A DNA stretch of 64,000 nt from Hymenoscyphus infarciens (GCA_001414345.1 LLCB01000034.1:218388-282387), one strand, 5' to 3'. Counted from the stretch's first letter, positions 37,331 through 50,360 are shown. The notes: generated from the sequence alone by a model not told the origin. Translations and numbers: made by a program.

Positions 37331-40300
37331 AGTATACTTTACGTTTGTATAGTAGTAGTTAGTTCTTTTAAAACTTTATATTTATATTTAGTAGCGCTTC
37401 CTAGAAGGGTCTTATAGTACTTAATTACTAAGTATATAATAATTAAATAAATAAATAAAATCTAAAATAAGCTTATAATACTCTTTAAATAATTATAATA
37501 TAAAAAAGGATAAAACTTCTTAAAAATATATAAGTAAAATAATAAAGTAAAGTATAATAATATATAAAAATAATAGAGAGTGTTATTTACTATTCTAGAA
37601 GAGCGTTTTTAACCTAAAAATATAGTTTTAACTTAAAATTTAGTATACTTTTACTTCTTAAGAGAGTATTTTACTAAGTAAATAAGCGTCCTAGAAATTA
37701 AGTAAAGCTCTAAAATGTTTAAATTTTTACCTAGATAAGTTTTTCGTAAGTCTATCTACTAATATATTATTTATTAGTAAATAAGTAACTTAGAAAGATC
37801 TCTTTTAATACTTCTAATAAAGCTATATATTCTAGATATCTATATATTAAAGCTTTATAGATATTCTCTTATTTTCTCTAGTAATTAATTAAATAGTTTA
37901 TTAATTATTATAGAATATATTCTATATCTTACTTAAATTAAGCTATAGTTCTCTAAAGAGACGCTTTAACGCTATTGTTTCTATACCTAGCTGCTTTACT
38001 TCTAAGAGCTTAGCTTCTATTATTAATATTATAATTATATCTTATTATAAGGCTCTCTAAGTTATAAGTCTACTAAATAACAATATTATATATCTATTAG
38101 AAGATCTTCGAGTTTCTAGATTATTAGTATATAATATGTTTAAAGTAAGTACTAGTTATATACCTCTAAGCTCTTCTCTATATATAATCTCTAAGAACCT
38201 TATCTTAAATAAGTATTAAATATACTAATCTATTATAGCTATATATTTATTATTTAGGTTAGTTAAGAAGTATAAAAGCTAGGAAGTAGTAAATATAATA
38301 TCTAGTTATATTATAATTACTATATAAAGTACTAAACCTACCTTCTCCTAGTAGAACTTTATAAATATAAGTTTTACTATTTCTTAATTCTTATTTAGTT
38401 TATATATTAGAAGTAGTATACTTAAGTAATCTCTATTAATAAGCTTAAATCGTTTAGTAATTCGTTTAATATATATATTATAAAAGAGCTATATCTTTTT
38501 CTATACTCTATCTCTATAGACTTTTACTCTAAGATACTATTCTATATTACTAAGTAAGTATAGTTTATATAAAAGCTTTAGTTTATCTATTATAACTCTT
38601 ACTAGAGATATATTATCTTAATAGTATATTATCTATATATTATCTATATAAAAGATTATAAAAACCTTTCTTAAGAGATCTATATAAATATAAGACTCTT
38701 CTAGATAGAGTATTAAGCTATATTCTTAAAGAGTAGTTATAAAGTATTTAAACTATAGAGCTAGGGAATCTCTTAACCTATAAAGTACTCTATCTAATTT
38801 AATATATAGTCTCTCTTATTAATATCTATCTAGAAGTTAGTAAGCTACTAAAGGAGCTCCTATATCCCTTTCTATATTAATAAACGTATTTATAACGTTA
38901 TATTACTTAATCTCTAGGTTAAATCTAGTAGCTATTATTATAGCTATTTAGAATAATCTTATTATAAGCGTAGTAGTATATATTAAAAAGATAGTATCTT
39001 CTTATTAGAGATCACTTCTAACTACGAGCTAAGCTTAGTATTGAATTAGATAGTTTATAGAGTTATATTTATATATAAATACCTACTTTAAAGGTAATAG
39101 TTTTATTTTAGTATTCTATCTTTTAATTATATACTAGTATTTCCTTTTCTCTAAGTTCTTAATTTTAAGCTCTAAATCGTCTTTAAAGTACTTACTAAGT
39201 AGATAGTTTATAAGTTCTCTTTATAATTTTAGCTCTTTTAATAGTTTTAACTAATAAAGGCGTAAGTATCTAGGCTTTAAAGGCGTTTCTTCCTCTATTA
39301 TTACTACTATAATAATATAGTAGATATCTTATAAGTCCTCCTTATTTAATACTATACTTTCTAATAAAGGCTAAAAAGTACTAAAGAAATAATTTAAATA
39401 TTCTAGAATAACTTATTAGAGCTTTATCCTAATTAATATAGCTAGTAGAGTAGAGATTATTATATCTCTAGTATTCTCCTTTCTAGGTTAACCTCTCCTA
39501 CTCTTTCTTAATATAGGTAGATATACTTTCTTTATATACCCTTACTTTATTTTAGACTCTTTTAGGTTTTCGCTTTCTATATTTATTATTCCCTACTCCT
39601 TAGTTAACTTTATATTAGAAGTTTCTAGAACTAGTATATTAGAAGTTCTTTCTTATATACTACTTTATTATTAGAGGGGCCTACTCTCTCTATTTTATTA
39701 GGAGATTCCTTCTAGTATTCTATTACTTATTCTAATTAGTAGACTACTTAAGCCTTTTATATTTTTAGTATTATTTTATAGTTAGAAGAATCCTATAAAC
39801 ACTTATTAAGAGAGTCTTATAGTTTATTAGGAGATTCCTATATTTTACCTATTTTAAGAGCTTATAACTTATTCTAGTATACTTTTAGGTTTAGGTATTA
39901 CTCTAAGTAATAGAAGTCTAAACCTAGAGGAGATTATATCTCTCTTTTCTAGTCTTACCTCTAAGTTCTAGCTAATTAAAGCTTTACTTAGTATATTAGT
40001 AGCTTTAAGTAAGACATCCTTTACTAGTTTAGCTCTTAGTTTTAGTTTTCCTACGCTCTTTATTTTATATATACTAATACTTTTAAGTAAGGCTTTAGCG
40101 TCCTATTACTTCTACTTAACTATATACTATATTACTATCTAAGTAATTATAATAGGTTATTATTTTATTTTTTTATATTCTAGTATATAAAAGATTTCTT
40201 CGTTAAATATAACGTTCTAAGTTATAATAACTTAATTAAGCTATAAAACCTAGATATAGTAGATATTTAATAAGATATACCTAACTAAATAACTTATATA

Positions 40301-43088
40301 AGCTCTAGAATTAACTTTAAAAGCTCTCTTTTTAACTTCTTACTCTCTCTCCTTTTTTAGTAGATAAGCTCTAGACTTATAAACGTAGATTCTATTCTAA
40401 TCTAGTCTAAGGTCTTTTATTACTAAGTTCTTAAACTTTAGATTATACTAGTAGAAATAATTATTAAACTATAATAGAAGTACTTTATTTAATATCTTAA
40501 ACTTATTTCTTTAGTTAAGACTTATATTATAAAGCTAGATTCTAGCTATAGTTAACTTAGTCTAAAAGCGTTATAGTAAGTTAGTAGTAGATAATATTTT
40601 AATTAAGTATATAATTACTTCTTATTCTACTCTCTCTACCCCTTTATTTAGCTTATAAATATAAGTTAGTATAAGCTCTAGGTCTATTCTAATTTCTATA
40701 GCTTATAAAGTGTATTCTAAGGCTCTATACTATAGGATTACTAATTTATTATTATTATACTTAAGCTTATAAATTAAAAGACTATATTATTATCTAACTT
40801 ATCTTTTAAAGTTCTTAAGCTTTTTAAACACTATTTCTCCTCTCTTATTTGTTATTATAAATCTAAAGAGCTTCTTACTATACTCCTCTTTTATTAAGAG
40901 AAGCTATTTAGCTCTATTATATCTAGTTAAGAAGTTAAATAGATTCTATAAGTACTACTAGAATAGTTATATACTTCTATTCTTAGAGATATATCTTAAA
41001 ACCACGTTTTAAATATAAGTAATAGTATAATATAAGCACTTTACTCGTTTAATACCTATAATTTTCACGTTTCTTACTAACTAGACTAGAGCTTTAAGAG
41101 CTTCTTATCCTAGATATCCTAATCTTCTATATTAAATTTCTACTAAATCGCTTCTTAGTCTAGTATAGTCTCTTATCTTCTTATAAAAGCGTTTGTTAAT
41201 CTTTTTAGAGAGTATTAGGTATATTAAAGTAAATATAGCTTAGAGGTTTTAAAGCTTAATATAGTTATTAATAGAGTTATATTTAAATAAGACTAAGTTT
41301 ACTATATAAATTAAAGATTTAACAACTATACTATTCTCTATAGGTCTAAAACATAGTAAATAGTTATACCTATTATACTATACTCTAGATTCCTTAATAT
41401 ATACTTCTAAGATAATATTAGAATAAAAACCCTTAATAACTATAATATTAGTAAGCGTTAGATCTATAGAGTTACTTCCTCTCTTACCTCTAAGAACGTT
41501 CTTTATAACTCTTATTCCTATTCTACTAATTAGAATACTAGTCGTTTCTAATTCTACTATATTATTAGAGTATTTAAAGGTTCTTAGAACAAGTATATCC
41601 TTACTATTAATAAGATAGACTACTCTATAGTTATTAAAGAGTATTAAATCTATAAAAGGATATCTAGTATATTTAGCTAAGAAAGCGTAGATTCTCTATT
41701 TTAGAGCTTAGTTTATTCTTTCTAGATTAGTTAGAAGCTTTAGAAATAAGATTATAGTACTTATATTCCTAATAAGGTATTTTAATAACCTCTAAATAGA
41801 GCCTATAAATCTCTTTCTAAACTTAGATTATACTATAAAGAACTTTTTAATTAGTTTCTTTTAAAGGTCTATCTAGAAAGAGGCTCCTAAGCGCTATATA
41901 ATCTCTTTTAACTCTTTATTATTTAGAGGATTATTAAGAGTAGGATTATACTTTCTAGTAAGTACGAATTCTAAGGTTTAATAGTTAACTAGTTTCTAAA
42001 AGTGTTCTTAACTAGTCTTATATAAATATTTCTTATTATTAGAACCTCTATTTTAAGCTCTATTCCTAGAATTAGATAGATTATCGCTTCTACTTCTAAG
42101 GACAGAGAATATCCTACTAACCTTCCTACTAGTCTTTAATATAAGGTGTTTATATAAGATCTCTAAAAACATTTTAATAAGGTTATTAAGTAATATAACT
42201 CCTTTCTTAAGCTCTATATTATTAATTAACTATATCTTTTAACTTATTACCTAGATAGGAGTAATTTAGTAAACTATATCTAGGAAGTCCTTTACTATAA
42301 GTAGACCTTTAATCTCTAAAAGTTAAAATTTTTTTACTTAGTTATAGTAGCGTTTCTAGTTAAAGAACTAGTAATTAGGGTTTATAGACTCTAATTTAGT
42401 TTAAGTAAGCGTGTTCTAGTATTCTATATATACTATATCTTCCGCGTTTTCTAATATTAGTACTAAGTTGTTTTTAAGCTTTTAAATTAAGTCCTAGAAA
42501 GCGAATTTCCTAGTATACCTAAGTAAGAATTAGGCTTCTAAGAGTATAGACTTGTCTATAGTACTCTCTACCTAGAAGCTAACTTTACGTATCTTATCTT
42601 ATATAGTATAAAGCTTGTTAATTTTAAAAATATATCTTTTAATATTATCTCTAAAGTCCTCTTTAATATTATTAGCTAATATTAAGAGAGGTAGTTCTAG
42701 AAGATCTCTTCCTATATATTAAGCTACTAAGAGTATATCCTAGGCTTTATTTACTATAAGCTAGGCTTCTTTAAGTCTAATATTCTTATTAAGTATAGCT
42801 TATTTAATTATAAGATAGAGTCTTTTAAGCTTATTAACGTTCTTAGTATTAGAGCTATTTAGATTAAAGTATTCTTAGACTCTTTTTTAGTAGATAATAT
42901 AAAAGAAGCGGTTATACTATATAGGCTACGAGTTTTAGTTAGTAAGAAGAACCTTTTTAGTTAAGAGTAAGCTTACTATTATAAAAGTAGTGCTCTTAAG
43001 AAGAAGATAAGAATAGATAAAAAGAAGATAAAGCTAATATAACTAGTATAGTAGAAGTAGTATCCTATCTACTAACTAGGCTTATAAC

Positions 43089-43263
43089 TATAGTAATTAT
43101 AGAAGCTATATTAAGAGTATAAGATAAGTAAAGTAAAGTTAAAGTAGATACTTAATTCCTAGAACTATAGAGAAGAGCATAAGGCTTTAAATACTATACT
43201 CCTCGCTTAAAAGGTAGAGATTATTAGGTAATCCTTTGTCTAACTCACCTTTGTCTCATAATA
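43089..43263 (-). repeat. LTR of the nested copia element (upstream copy)
   Basis: 175 bp, paired with 35481-35655. On the minus strand it is followed by the putative primer-binding site. Confidence 0.8.
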
Positions 43264-44820
43264 TATCTTAATAGATACTAAGAGTTAAAGTAGAATTAGT
43301 AGCTCTTAGATATCCTACAAAAGCGTAATAGATTACCTCTTTTTAAAAGATCAGAGCTCGTTATTAGTATAGCTATTAAATACTATATATACTTTATAGT
43401 ACTTTTTATTAGTAAGACCTTTTAGTAAATTAAAGTATTATATAAGAACCTATATATTATCTACCTTCTTATAATCCGTGGTACTTAATTACTTAGCTTT
43501 CCTCTTTCTAATAGTAACGTTTATAACTAGAAAGACGTCTTCTATCTTATTAGTAAGAAGTAGTATATTAATAAGATCCTATCTACTAAGAGTAGAGATT
43601 ATATAGTAGATATCTTCTAAGAGCTTAATAATAAACCTTTTAGCTTATATATTCTAAGACACTGATTTAAAGTTAAATAGATTCTTAGAGTTACTAGTAG
43701 ATAAGTAAGGCACCTAAAATAGAAAGTCGTTATTAATTTATACTCTAACTATCTTACTACGTTATATTATAGAAGTATATATAATTATAGAGATACTCTT
43801 AGTAGTAGAGAAGTCCTTAATACTTATTATATATATATAGATATATAAGGCTACTTAAATATAGATTTTAGTAATAGAGATAAGCTTTAGCACTTTATAG
43901 ATTAGAGGAGGAGAAGCTAGAGAGCTTATACTAATTAGTAGTATATACTAAATTTAAGAGTACTACTTACTTTTAGCCTTTTTCTTATTAAAAATAAATC
44001 CCTTCTTATATACTTTTATTCTAATTATTTTAGTCTTACTAGAAGCCTTTATAAAGAAGGATTATCTAACCCTAGCCTTTTCCTTCTAGATAGCTCACTC
44101 TCTAGTTACAGCTAATTTATTCTCCTTTTACTTAATAATAAGAGTAGAGTAGTTAGTAGTAGAACGTTCTATAGTAGCCTCTTACTTCTTTCTAAACTCT
44201 ATAATTAACTATTATTTCTTCTTTTAGCTATTAGAGCTTTATATTATAGCTTTTATAGAGTAGTTCTTTACTTTTTATAGATAGTTCTTAATCTTATTAT
44301 TAGAGAGCCTCTAAGAAAGCATAGATATGTGATTTTCTAGAACACTTACTAGGTTTACTAGGAAGTAATAAGAGTATACTTTAAGCTTTAAACCTTTAAA
44401 ATAAGAAGCCTAGACTTCTAGGTATTTAAGAGACTAATATTAAAGTATTCTAGCGTGTTTTTAGTATTATAGAGTAATAGATATAGAGCTTCTAAAAGTA
44501 TAAGTAAAAGTAATAGAATAAAAGTAGGAAAATTAAGAGACCGTTCTACTTAAACTATATAACCTCTTATACCTTACTTCTTACTTTTAATACTATTTAT
44601 AAGGCTCTAATATACTATTCTAGTATATATTAAATAATTACTAGTTATATGATATATTATCCTCTATAAAGACTAGAACTTTGTTTACTATTCTATAAGC
44701 ATTTATAAGAGTAGGCGTAAGTAAGGCTAGATTAAAGGATATTCTAATCTAAGTAACTACTTAGAGGCTAGCTCAGAAACCTCCTCTAGAGACCGAGGAG
44801 GTTCTAAAGGTAAGCGATCA

Positions 44821-45087
44821 ATGCTAAGCTTAATTTATAAATTATTCACTACTACTAATAAAAGTTAATAATCTATATACTTATAATAGCCTAAAAATAT
44901 AATATTCTAAATTAATTCTTTTACCTTTAATTTAAGTATAGAATAGTATTATTTATATCTATAAAGCTAACTAGAACTTAATAGACGTAGAACTTATAAT
45001 ATTACGATTTTTTAAAGATTTAAGAGTTTAAGATTACTAACTTTTATTAGTAGTAGTAAGTAATTTATAAATTAAGCTTAGTATTAA
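44821..45087. repeat. Foldback inverted repeat of about 55-bp arms
   Basis: TAAGCTTAATTTATAAATTA...ACTAATAAAAGTTA (44821-44875) returns in inverted form at 45031-45087 with few mismatches. The spacer is about 155 bp. It is a MITE-like insertion or a structural part of the large element; no target duplication was identified. Confidence 0.6.
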
Positions 45088-45769
45088 TAGTCGTAGTTAG
45101 TAGGTTTACTCTACTAAAATCCCCTCTCTAGGTACTTAGAGAATTACATATCTATAACTATACTTATAATCTTATATAAATTACTTCTAATTTTAATTAA
45201 AAGTTAATAAATATATCTATTCCTCTCTAGAGTTACGTTAAGCCTTTTTTTACACTTGAAATATATAAATTTTAGGCCTAGAGCTTAGCTTATATTTAGT
45301 ATAGATTTATTCCTAGTTTAGTATATCTATTTACTTATTAATTATAGATAGTAAAAGCAACGCTACTAACTAACCCTCTATACCTTTTATAAATAGTAAT
45401 ATATACTTCCTTTATTATATTACTTTCTATTAACGTTCTATTTACCTTAGCTAGTAGGTAATTATAATTATAGACTACTATAAAGTCTATAGTTAGTTAG
45501 TAGATTATAATACTATAATCTTAGAGTTACTATTATAGCTAGAGATATATATTAAGTATAAGGTTACTAATAGAGAGAGAGGGGATTAAGGATTTAGAAT
45601 CTTACTCTTTAAATAGACTTAAGAGACTATCTTTTAGTAAATAACCTAGGATTAGAATCGTTAGAGCCCTCTACTATAATAACAACGTTTAATACTATCT
45701 ATTAGTAGAAGAGCTCTATAAAGAAGAAGGCCTAATCTTAAGAATAAATTAGTAGCCTCTAAGGTAGAT

Positions 45770-46960
45770 TAATTAAATATAAATTTATTTATTAATATCT
45801 ATCTCTAAATCTCCTTTTAAATTATCTTCAACTAGTAAGACATACTTATTAGTTATATACTCTCTTAAATTCTTATCTAATCCTATTAAACTATTATTAT
45901 CTAACTTCTCTAATTCCTTATTTAAGAAGTTACTATTATATAGATAATCTAGTACTACGTTCGTTACTTAATCGCTTTTACCTTTATTACTAAAGTATAT
46001 ACTAAATTTATCTTAATTAGCCTTTCTAGCTTCTTTTAATTCTTAAACTACCTCGAGGCATAGCTCTTACTTATATACTCCCTCTAGCTTACTTAAAAGG
46101 CCTAATCCTACTAAATTACTCTCTTAGATATATACTAACAATTCTACTCTTAAATCTAAGTACGCTATAGTATAAGTTTCTCTCTCTTTAGTATATATTA
46201 TCTTATTAATTAGTAACGTATATCTATATACTAATAATTTTATTTTATACTACTCTAGGGTTACCTAAGGTAAATATATATTAATATCCTAATTCTTATA
46301 TAATTCTTAAAGCTTAGTAAGCTTCTTAGTAGGCACCTTAATACTATAATTCTCTACTAGATACTCTTTACTCCTAGGATAGTAAAAGTTGATCTATAGT
46401 ACTCCTAGTACCTTATACTCTTAATTAGCATTAGTACGAATATAATAGTAATTCTATATATATATAAACGTTTAAAGCTCTTTCTAGATAATTAGAATAT
46501 ATATATATAATATAGTAATTATATTAGAGAGGCTCTTTTTAGAAAATAACCTCTTTTTATAAATACTTTAGAAGTATATCTTCTACTTATTTAAAGACTC
46601 TTTTATAAGCTATCTCTACTAAGCCTTAATACGTTAGTTAGCTATAGAAGTACTAAACTAATATAAGTCTAAAAATTAGTATAGCTCTCTACTACTTTCT
46701 ATAGCTTATTATTAATAAAGTATATAGTAAGCGTCTACTACTATTAGAGATTCTAATTCTTAATCTGATTATATATAGTATAGTATCTTTCTAAGGCTAC
46801 TTATAGTATTACTATATTACTATAGAGTAGATACTACTATATTGTTTAAGATATTATAATAGCTCTAAGAGAGAAATCGAGTGTAGATATTAATACTAGT
46901 ATATATCTTAATACTAATAAATCTTAATTTATAATATCTGTTAATACTTTATATAAAATT
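45770..46960 (-). pseudogene. RIP-degraded minus-strand reading frame, possible protein of the large element
   Basis: Reading former glutamine codons through TAA/TAG, one frame gives a long protein-like sequence: FYYPRSKEYLVENYSIKV, YLPQVTLEQYKIKLLVYRY, SNLVGLGLLSKLEGVYK, LEKLDNNSLIGLDKNLREYI. It lies outside the nested copia, so it is the best candidate here for a gene of the inverted-repeat element itself. No DDE/D or other transposase signature could be named. Confidence 0.4.
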
Positions 46961-47621
46961 AGGCCTTAGTATAATATATTTACTATAAGTATTCTTAATC
47001 TCTTATAACCTATAATTATACTTCTTCTTATTAACCTTTAATAGTGCTTTTTAAATCTTATTCTAATCTTATCTTTTATCTCTATCTCTATTAATACTAT
47101 AAGTATTAAGGTACGTATAGAGGAACCTAAGGCTAAAGCTCCTTACGATGCTAAAGTAGCTATATTCGTAGATCTTATACTAAAAGATAGCCTCTAGCTT
47201 TTCACGCTCTTTCTATATAAGGAACTTTCAACGTCGAAGGTCTATCTTAAATCGTAACCTTTAAAGCTTTTAAAGCTTAATTATAAAGCTTTTATAATTT
47301 AACATATATACTATACTTAAATTAGATAATCCTATATCTTTAAAAAGATATACTACTTATATACGTAAAGTAGAAGTAGTCTTACTTTTTTTATACTAGC
47401 GAAGGTTCTACTCTATATTAATTTAGAGCTTAAGAGTAGTATTAGAGACGTTGATATTATACTTACTTTTAAGAATATTATATATCTCTTAAGTAAGAAC
47501 TTCCTTTTAGTATAACTCCTCTATAAACACCTTATATAGCTCTAAATTAATAAACTAACGTAGTATATTTAAGCTCTTATTATATATTTAAAATCGCTCT
47601 TTTTATACTTCCTACTATATA

Positions 47622-47975
47622 AAGCTACTACTAGAGCTTATTCTCTTCCTTCTTCTGTCGTTGTTAGTACTTAAATTCGAGAGAGAAGAGAGAGTATATA
47701 TAGTAGTAGAATAGCACTTTTAAAGAAAGGAATAATATAGAGTAGTATTTAAAAGAAGAAACGACTAATTCGATTTATCTTAAGAGGTTCTACTACTAAG
47801 GATATTACACTTTAATAGATATCTAGGGCCGCTACTAGAGCTTATCCTCTTTCTTCTCTTATTATTATTAGTACTTGAATTTAAGAGAGGAGAGAGAGTA
47901 TATATAGTAGTAGAATAGCACTTTTAAAAGAAGGAATAATAGAGAGTAGTATATAGTATTTAAAAGAAGAAGCGA
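47622..47975 (+). repeat. Tandem duplication of about 145 bp at 207-bp spacing
   Basis: The block with TATATATAGTAGTAGAATAG and AAAGAAGGAATAAT occurs at 47622-47765 and again at 47829-47975, with transition differences. No coding reading fits. Confidence 0.7.
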
Positions 47976-48361
47976 TATAAGAGAGTTAGTATATAAAGTA
48001 AGTATACTTTCTAACTTATAAAATAAATAGCGCTAACCCTAATTAGGAAATTAGTATATAATCGAGAAAAGTGGCTAAAAGTACTTAAATAATCTTAAAT
48101 TAAGATTATTTAAGCTTTTAAAGCGAGCTAATTACTTTGATATTAAGTGATCTAGAGTAATTAGTTTAAAAAAAGCTTAGTTTTAAGATATAATTTAGGA
48201 ACTTGTTATAGTAATAAAAGTCGATTTATATAGTCTTTTTGTATTATATATATATATCTCTTATTCTAATATATTTTAATTTAATGTTTAATACCTTTTA
48301 TAATTATTTATTAATTATATAACTTTTATAATTTATGATTTACGATTTACGATTTACGATT

Positions 48362-48532
48362 TAGCCTCTAAAAAATCTACGTTTATTGATTTACGATTTA
48401 TAATTTACGATTTAGCTCTAAAGGGCTATATACTTAGAAATCTAAGCTTTATAATTTACGATTTACGATTTATGATTTACGATTTGCGATTTAGTCGTCG
48501 TTTCCGACTTTTGGTATGTACGGGACGCCCTA
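48362..48532 (-). repeat. Right terminal inverted repeat with AAATCGT heptamers
   Basis: Inverse partner of 33899-34067, ending ...GTATGTACGGGACGCCCTA next to the TATGG duplication. Heptamer units read as GATTTAC/ACGATTT on the plus strand. Confidence 0.85.
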
Positions 48533-48537
48533 TATGG

Positions 48538-49469
48538 GGATATTATTGTCATTTTTTGGTGAAGGATTTCGGTGGGGACGTATAACTGTAGTTATTTGAG
48601 TTGATGTAGAGTCAGTATAATCAGGCATGCTTCAATTGTCAATTTGTCCAGTGTTAAACTTTGCTAAAAGGGAAAAACCCAACGCAACCTCACTAGCTGG
48701 TCTAGAGACATATCTCATGATGATCCCTGTGAACCCTTTAGTTTGTAAGGGAAGCATTCTCTTCCCCGTAAACTCGCTGCTCTTTTTATTGGAGTTTCTT
48801 TGTACTCCTAAAAGTAGAGTTAAACAATGTTACAGGATATCAGACTCAATCGCTAGCTACTCAACATTATTTACACGTGACCCGTCTCCTTTTCCTCAAA
48901 ATCTACCTAGGCTCAAAGTTCGGTGCCTTTCGCATCGTTCCACGGCATTGTTTCAAGCACTTAGAATGTGGTCACACTAAACTTGATTAATTAGATAGCA
49001 GGATTGAGGTCATCGTTGCAGCAAAGATCGGCAAAATGTTGGATTGGGTACAAAACTATGCGGAGAGATGTGTTCTACTTTAACCGGCGGGGCCTTGCCG
49101 CTAACATCTCCTACCTCTGTGAGCCTTGAAACCTCCTTGTAGTACGAATCTTCGATGGGACTTTGGGCTTTAACCGAGCCGAGCCTTGTTTTGTGTTTCA
49201 CTAAACCATCCTTTCCAATGGAATGAGATCACAGTGAGTGACTATTTGATTAGTCCAAGAATTCCCATTCTAAGAAAAGGTGACACAAGGTTGAAGCTTT
49301 GATATGAGCTATCGGTACCGAGTTAGGATGATTGATAGTGGGTGTGGGTGCGTTCAATTACTCCAATCAGTTATGAGAGTCGACAGGTCGCACCGCCACA
49401 AACCGTATGCAGGTCCTGTGAATCTAGAAGAGGGTGCAATACCTCAAACAAACACCCACTCAGGTCATA
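48538..49469. other. Normal-composition spacer, no recognised gene
   Basis: Base composition returns to about half GC right after the large element. The open frame at 48627-48980 and the start of the one at 49304 resemble nothing known. If the receptor gene downstream was once complete, its first exons would be expected here, but I cannot find them. Confidence 0.5.
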
Positions 49470-50360
49470 AGCATAAACTCAGTCCTCTACGAAATAGCCA
49501 ACGTCCTCGTAAATCCACCATCCTCCTCCAATACACCACCATCTTCTCGCCCTCGCAAAAGGGTTACTTCTACTGGTCATGTCAAGGCATCATCGCCGTA
49601 AACCTCTTCATCCACACCACCCTCACTTTTATCGAGATCTTCACCTGTAAACCCATCACCAAAAAATGGAATGTGTTTCTAAAAGGAACCTGTATGAATT
49701 ACCAGGTTAACAAGGTGGTCTTGGGGGTTATCAATGTTCTTTCTGTTTCCATTATTATGGGGTTGCCGCAGGGGATTATTGTTTGTTTTCCCATCTTCCA
49801 TTTTCCCCAATTTTGACTTGTTTGCTAAGTTTTGAATTATGTAGTAGAAATTGAATAAGACTTATCGTCGAAGACTAGGAGTAAGTCTCATCTTCGCCGT
49901 TGGAATGCTGTAAGTCCTCCCTCTCCCTTTAACCCGCAAAACCTAACACAAACCAGGGCCTGCCTCGCAGCAATTCTCCGCCTCCACTACTCTATCCTCC
50001 TAGACGACCTAACCTGGTATACTTTTTTAAGTAAACAGCCTTCTCCTCGTTCCGCTTTGTCCAATTAGCCAACTTTTATTCTTTCTCCCTGCTCCCGGCC
50101 CTCGAGAAAAATTGGGTGATAATACGTTGATAGTGGCCGTCTTCGGAATAACCGAGCTAAGTTTCGGAACCATAACATGCGGTCTCCCCTCCCTAGCAAA
50201 GGCCTTCAGAGATCTATTCGCAAAGCCTTCATATCAAAGGTCTATTCCTTTCTCTCTCGAAATAGAGATTCGAATGGGACGGAAGGTAGTGGATCCAGTT
50301 CTTGGAATCATCTGTTTAAGAGACAGCGCGAGAGTGGGGAGGAATTGGATAGTATATTGA
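49470..50360 (+). pseudogene. 5'-truncated PTH11-type (rhodopsin-like) membrane receptor gene
   Basis: The exons 49470-49780, 49848-49915, about 49957-50016 and 50069-50360 read on in frame: ILLQYTTIFSPSQKGYFYW; INVLSVSIIMGLPQGII joined to KLNKTYRRRLGVSLIFAVGM (intron 49781-49847); LACLAAILRLHYSILLDDLT; IVAVFGITELSFGTITCGLP. This is the distal half of a fungal PTH11/rhodopsin-domain integral membrane protein, from about the third transmembrane helix on. The usual first helices are not found upstream. Near the end a Ser/Gly-rich tail reads better in a second frame (50177-50386), hinting at a shift. A copia LTR begins right after it. Probably a remnant; an undetected 5' exon would reverse that view. 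Confidence 0.6.

Larger units (their letters stand above)
35481..43263 (-). mobile_element. Nested Ty1/copia-like LTR retrotransposon, TSD TATCT, RIP-degraded
   Basis: LTRs of equal length (175 bp) at 35481-35655 and 43089-43263, in direct orientation, flanked by TATCT (35476-35480 and 43264-43268). On the minus strand the right LTR is followed by GTTATAAGCC, which resembles the primer-binding site seen in the copia element at 50.48 kb. At about 38625-38655 the minus strand reads FYIDNI, a RIP-altered version of the reverse-transcriptase YVDD box. Stops saturate every frame, so pol domains cannot be delimited. The 7.4-kb interior is longer than usual for copia, probably because of the extra plus-strand reading frame at its left end. 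Confidence 0.75.
33899..48532. mobile_element. Large (14.6 kb) terminal-inverted-repeat element, TSD TATGG
   Basis: The left end TACGGCATCCCGTACGTAC and the right end (inverted) TAGGGCGTCCCGTACATAC open inverted repeats of about 170 bp. TATGG directly flanks both ends (33894-33898 and 48533-48537). Each repeat holds iterated AAATCGT heptamers and the block AAGCTTAGATTTCTAAGTAT. The interior is heavily AT-biased in a RIP-like way. It includes a nested copia element (35481-43263), a foldback repeat, a tandem duplication, and at least one long degraded reading frame on the minus strand. No transposase signature could be named, so the class is open. It begins 54 bp from the tRNA gene. Confidence 0.8.

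Noticed and set aside
48627..48980. 117-codon open frame in the island after the large element
   Set aside because: No recognisable motif, start context or splice partner; treated as chance.
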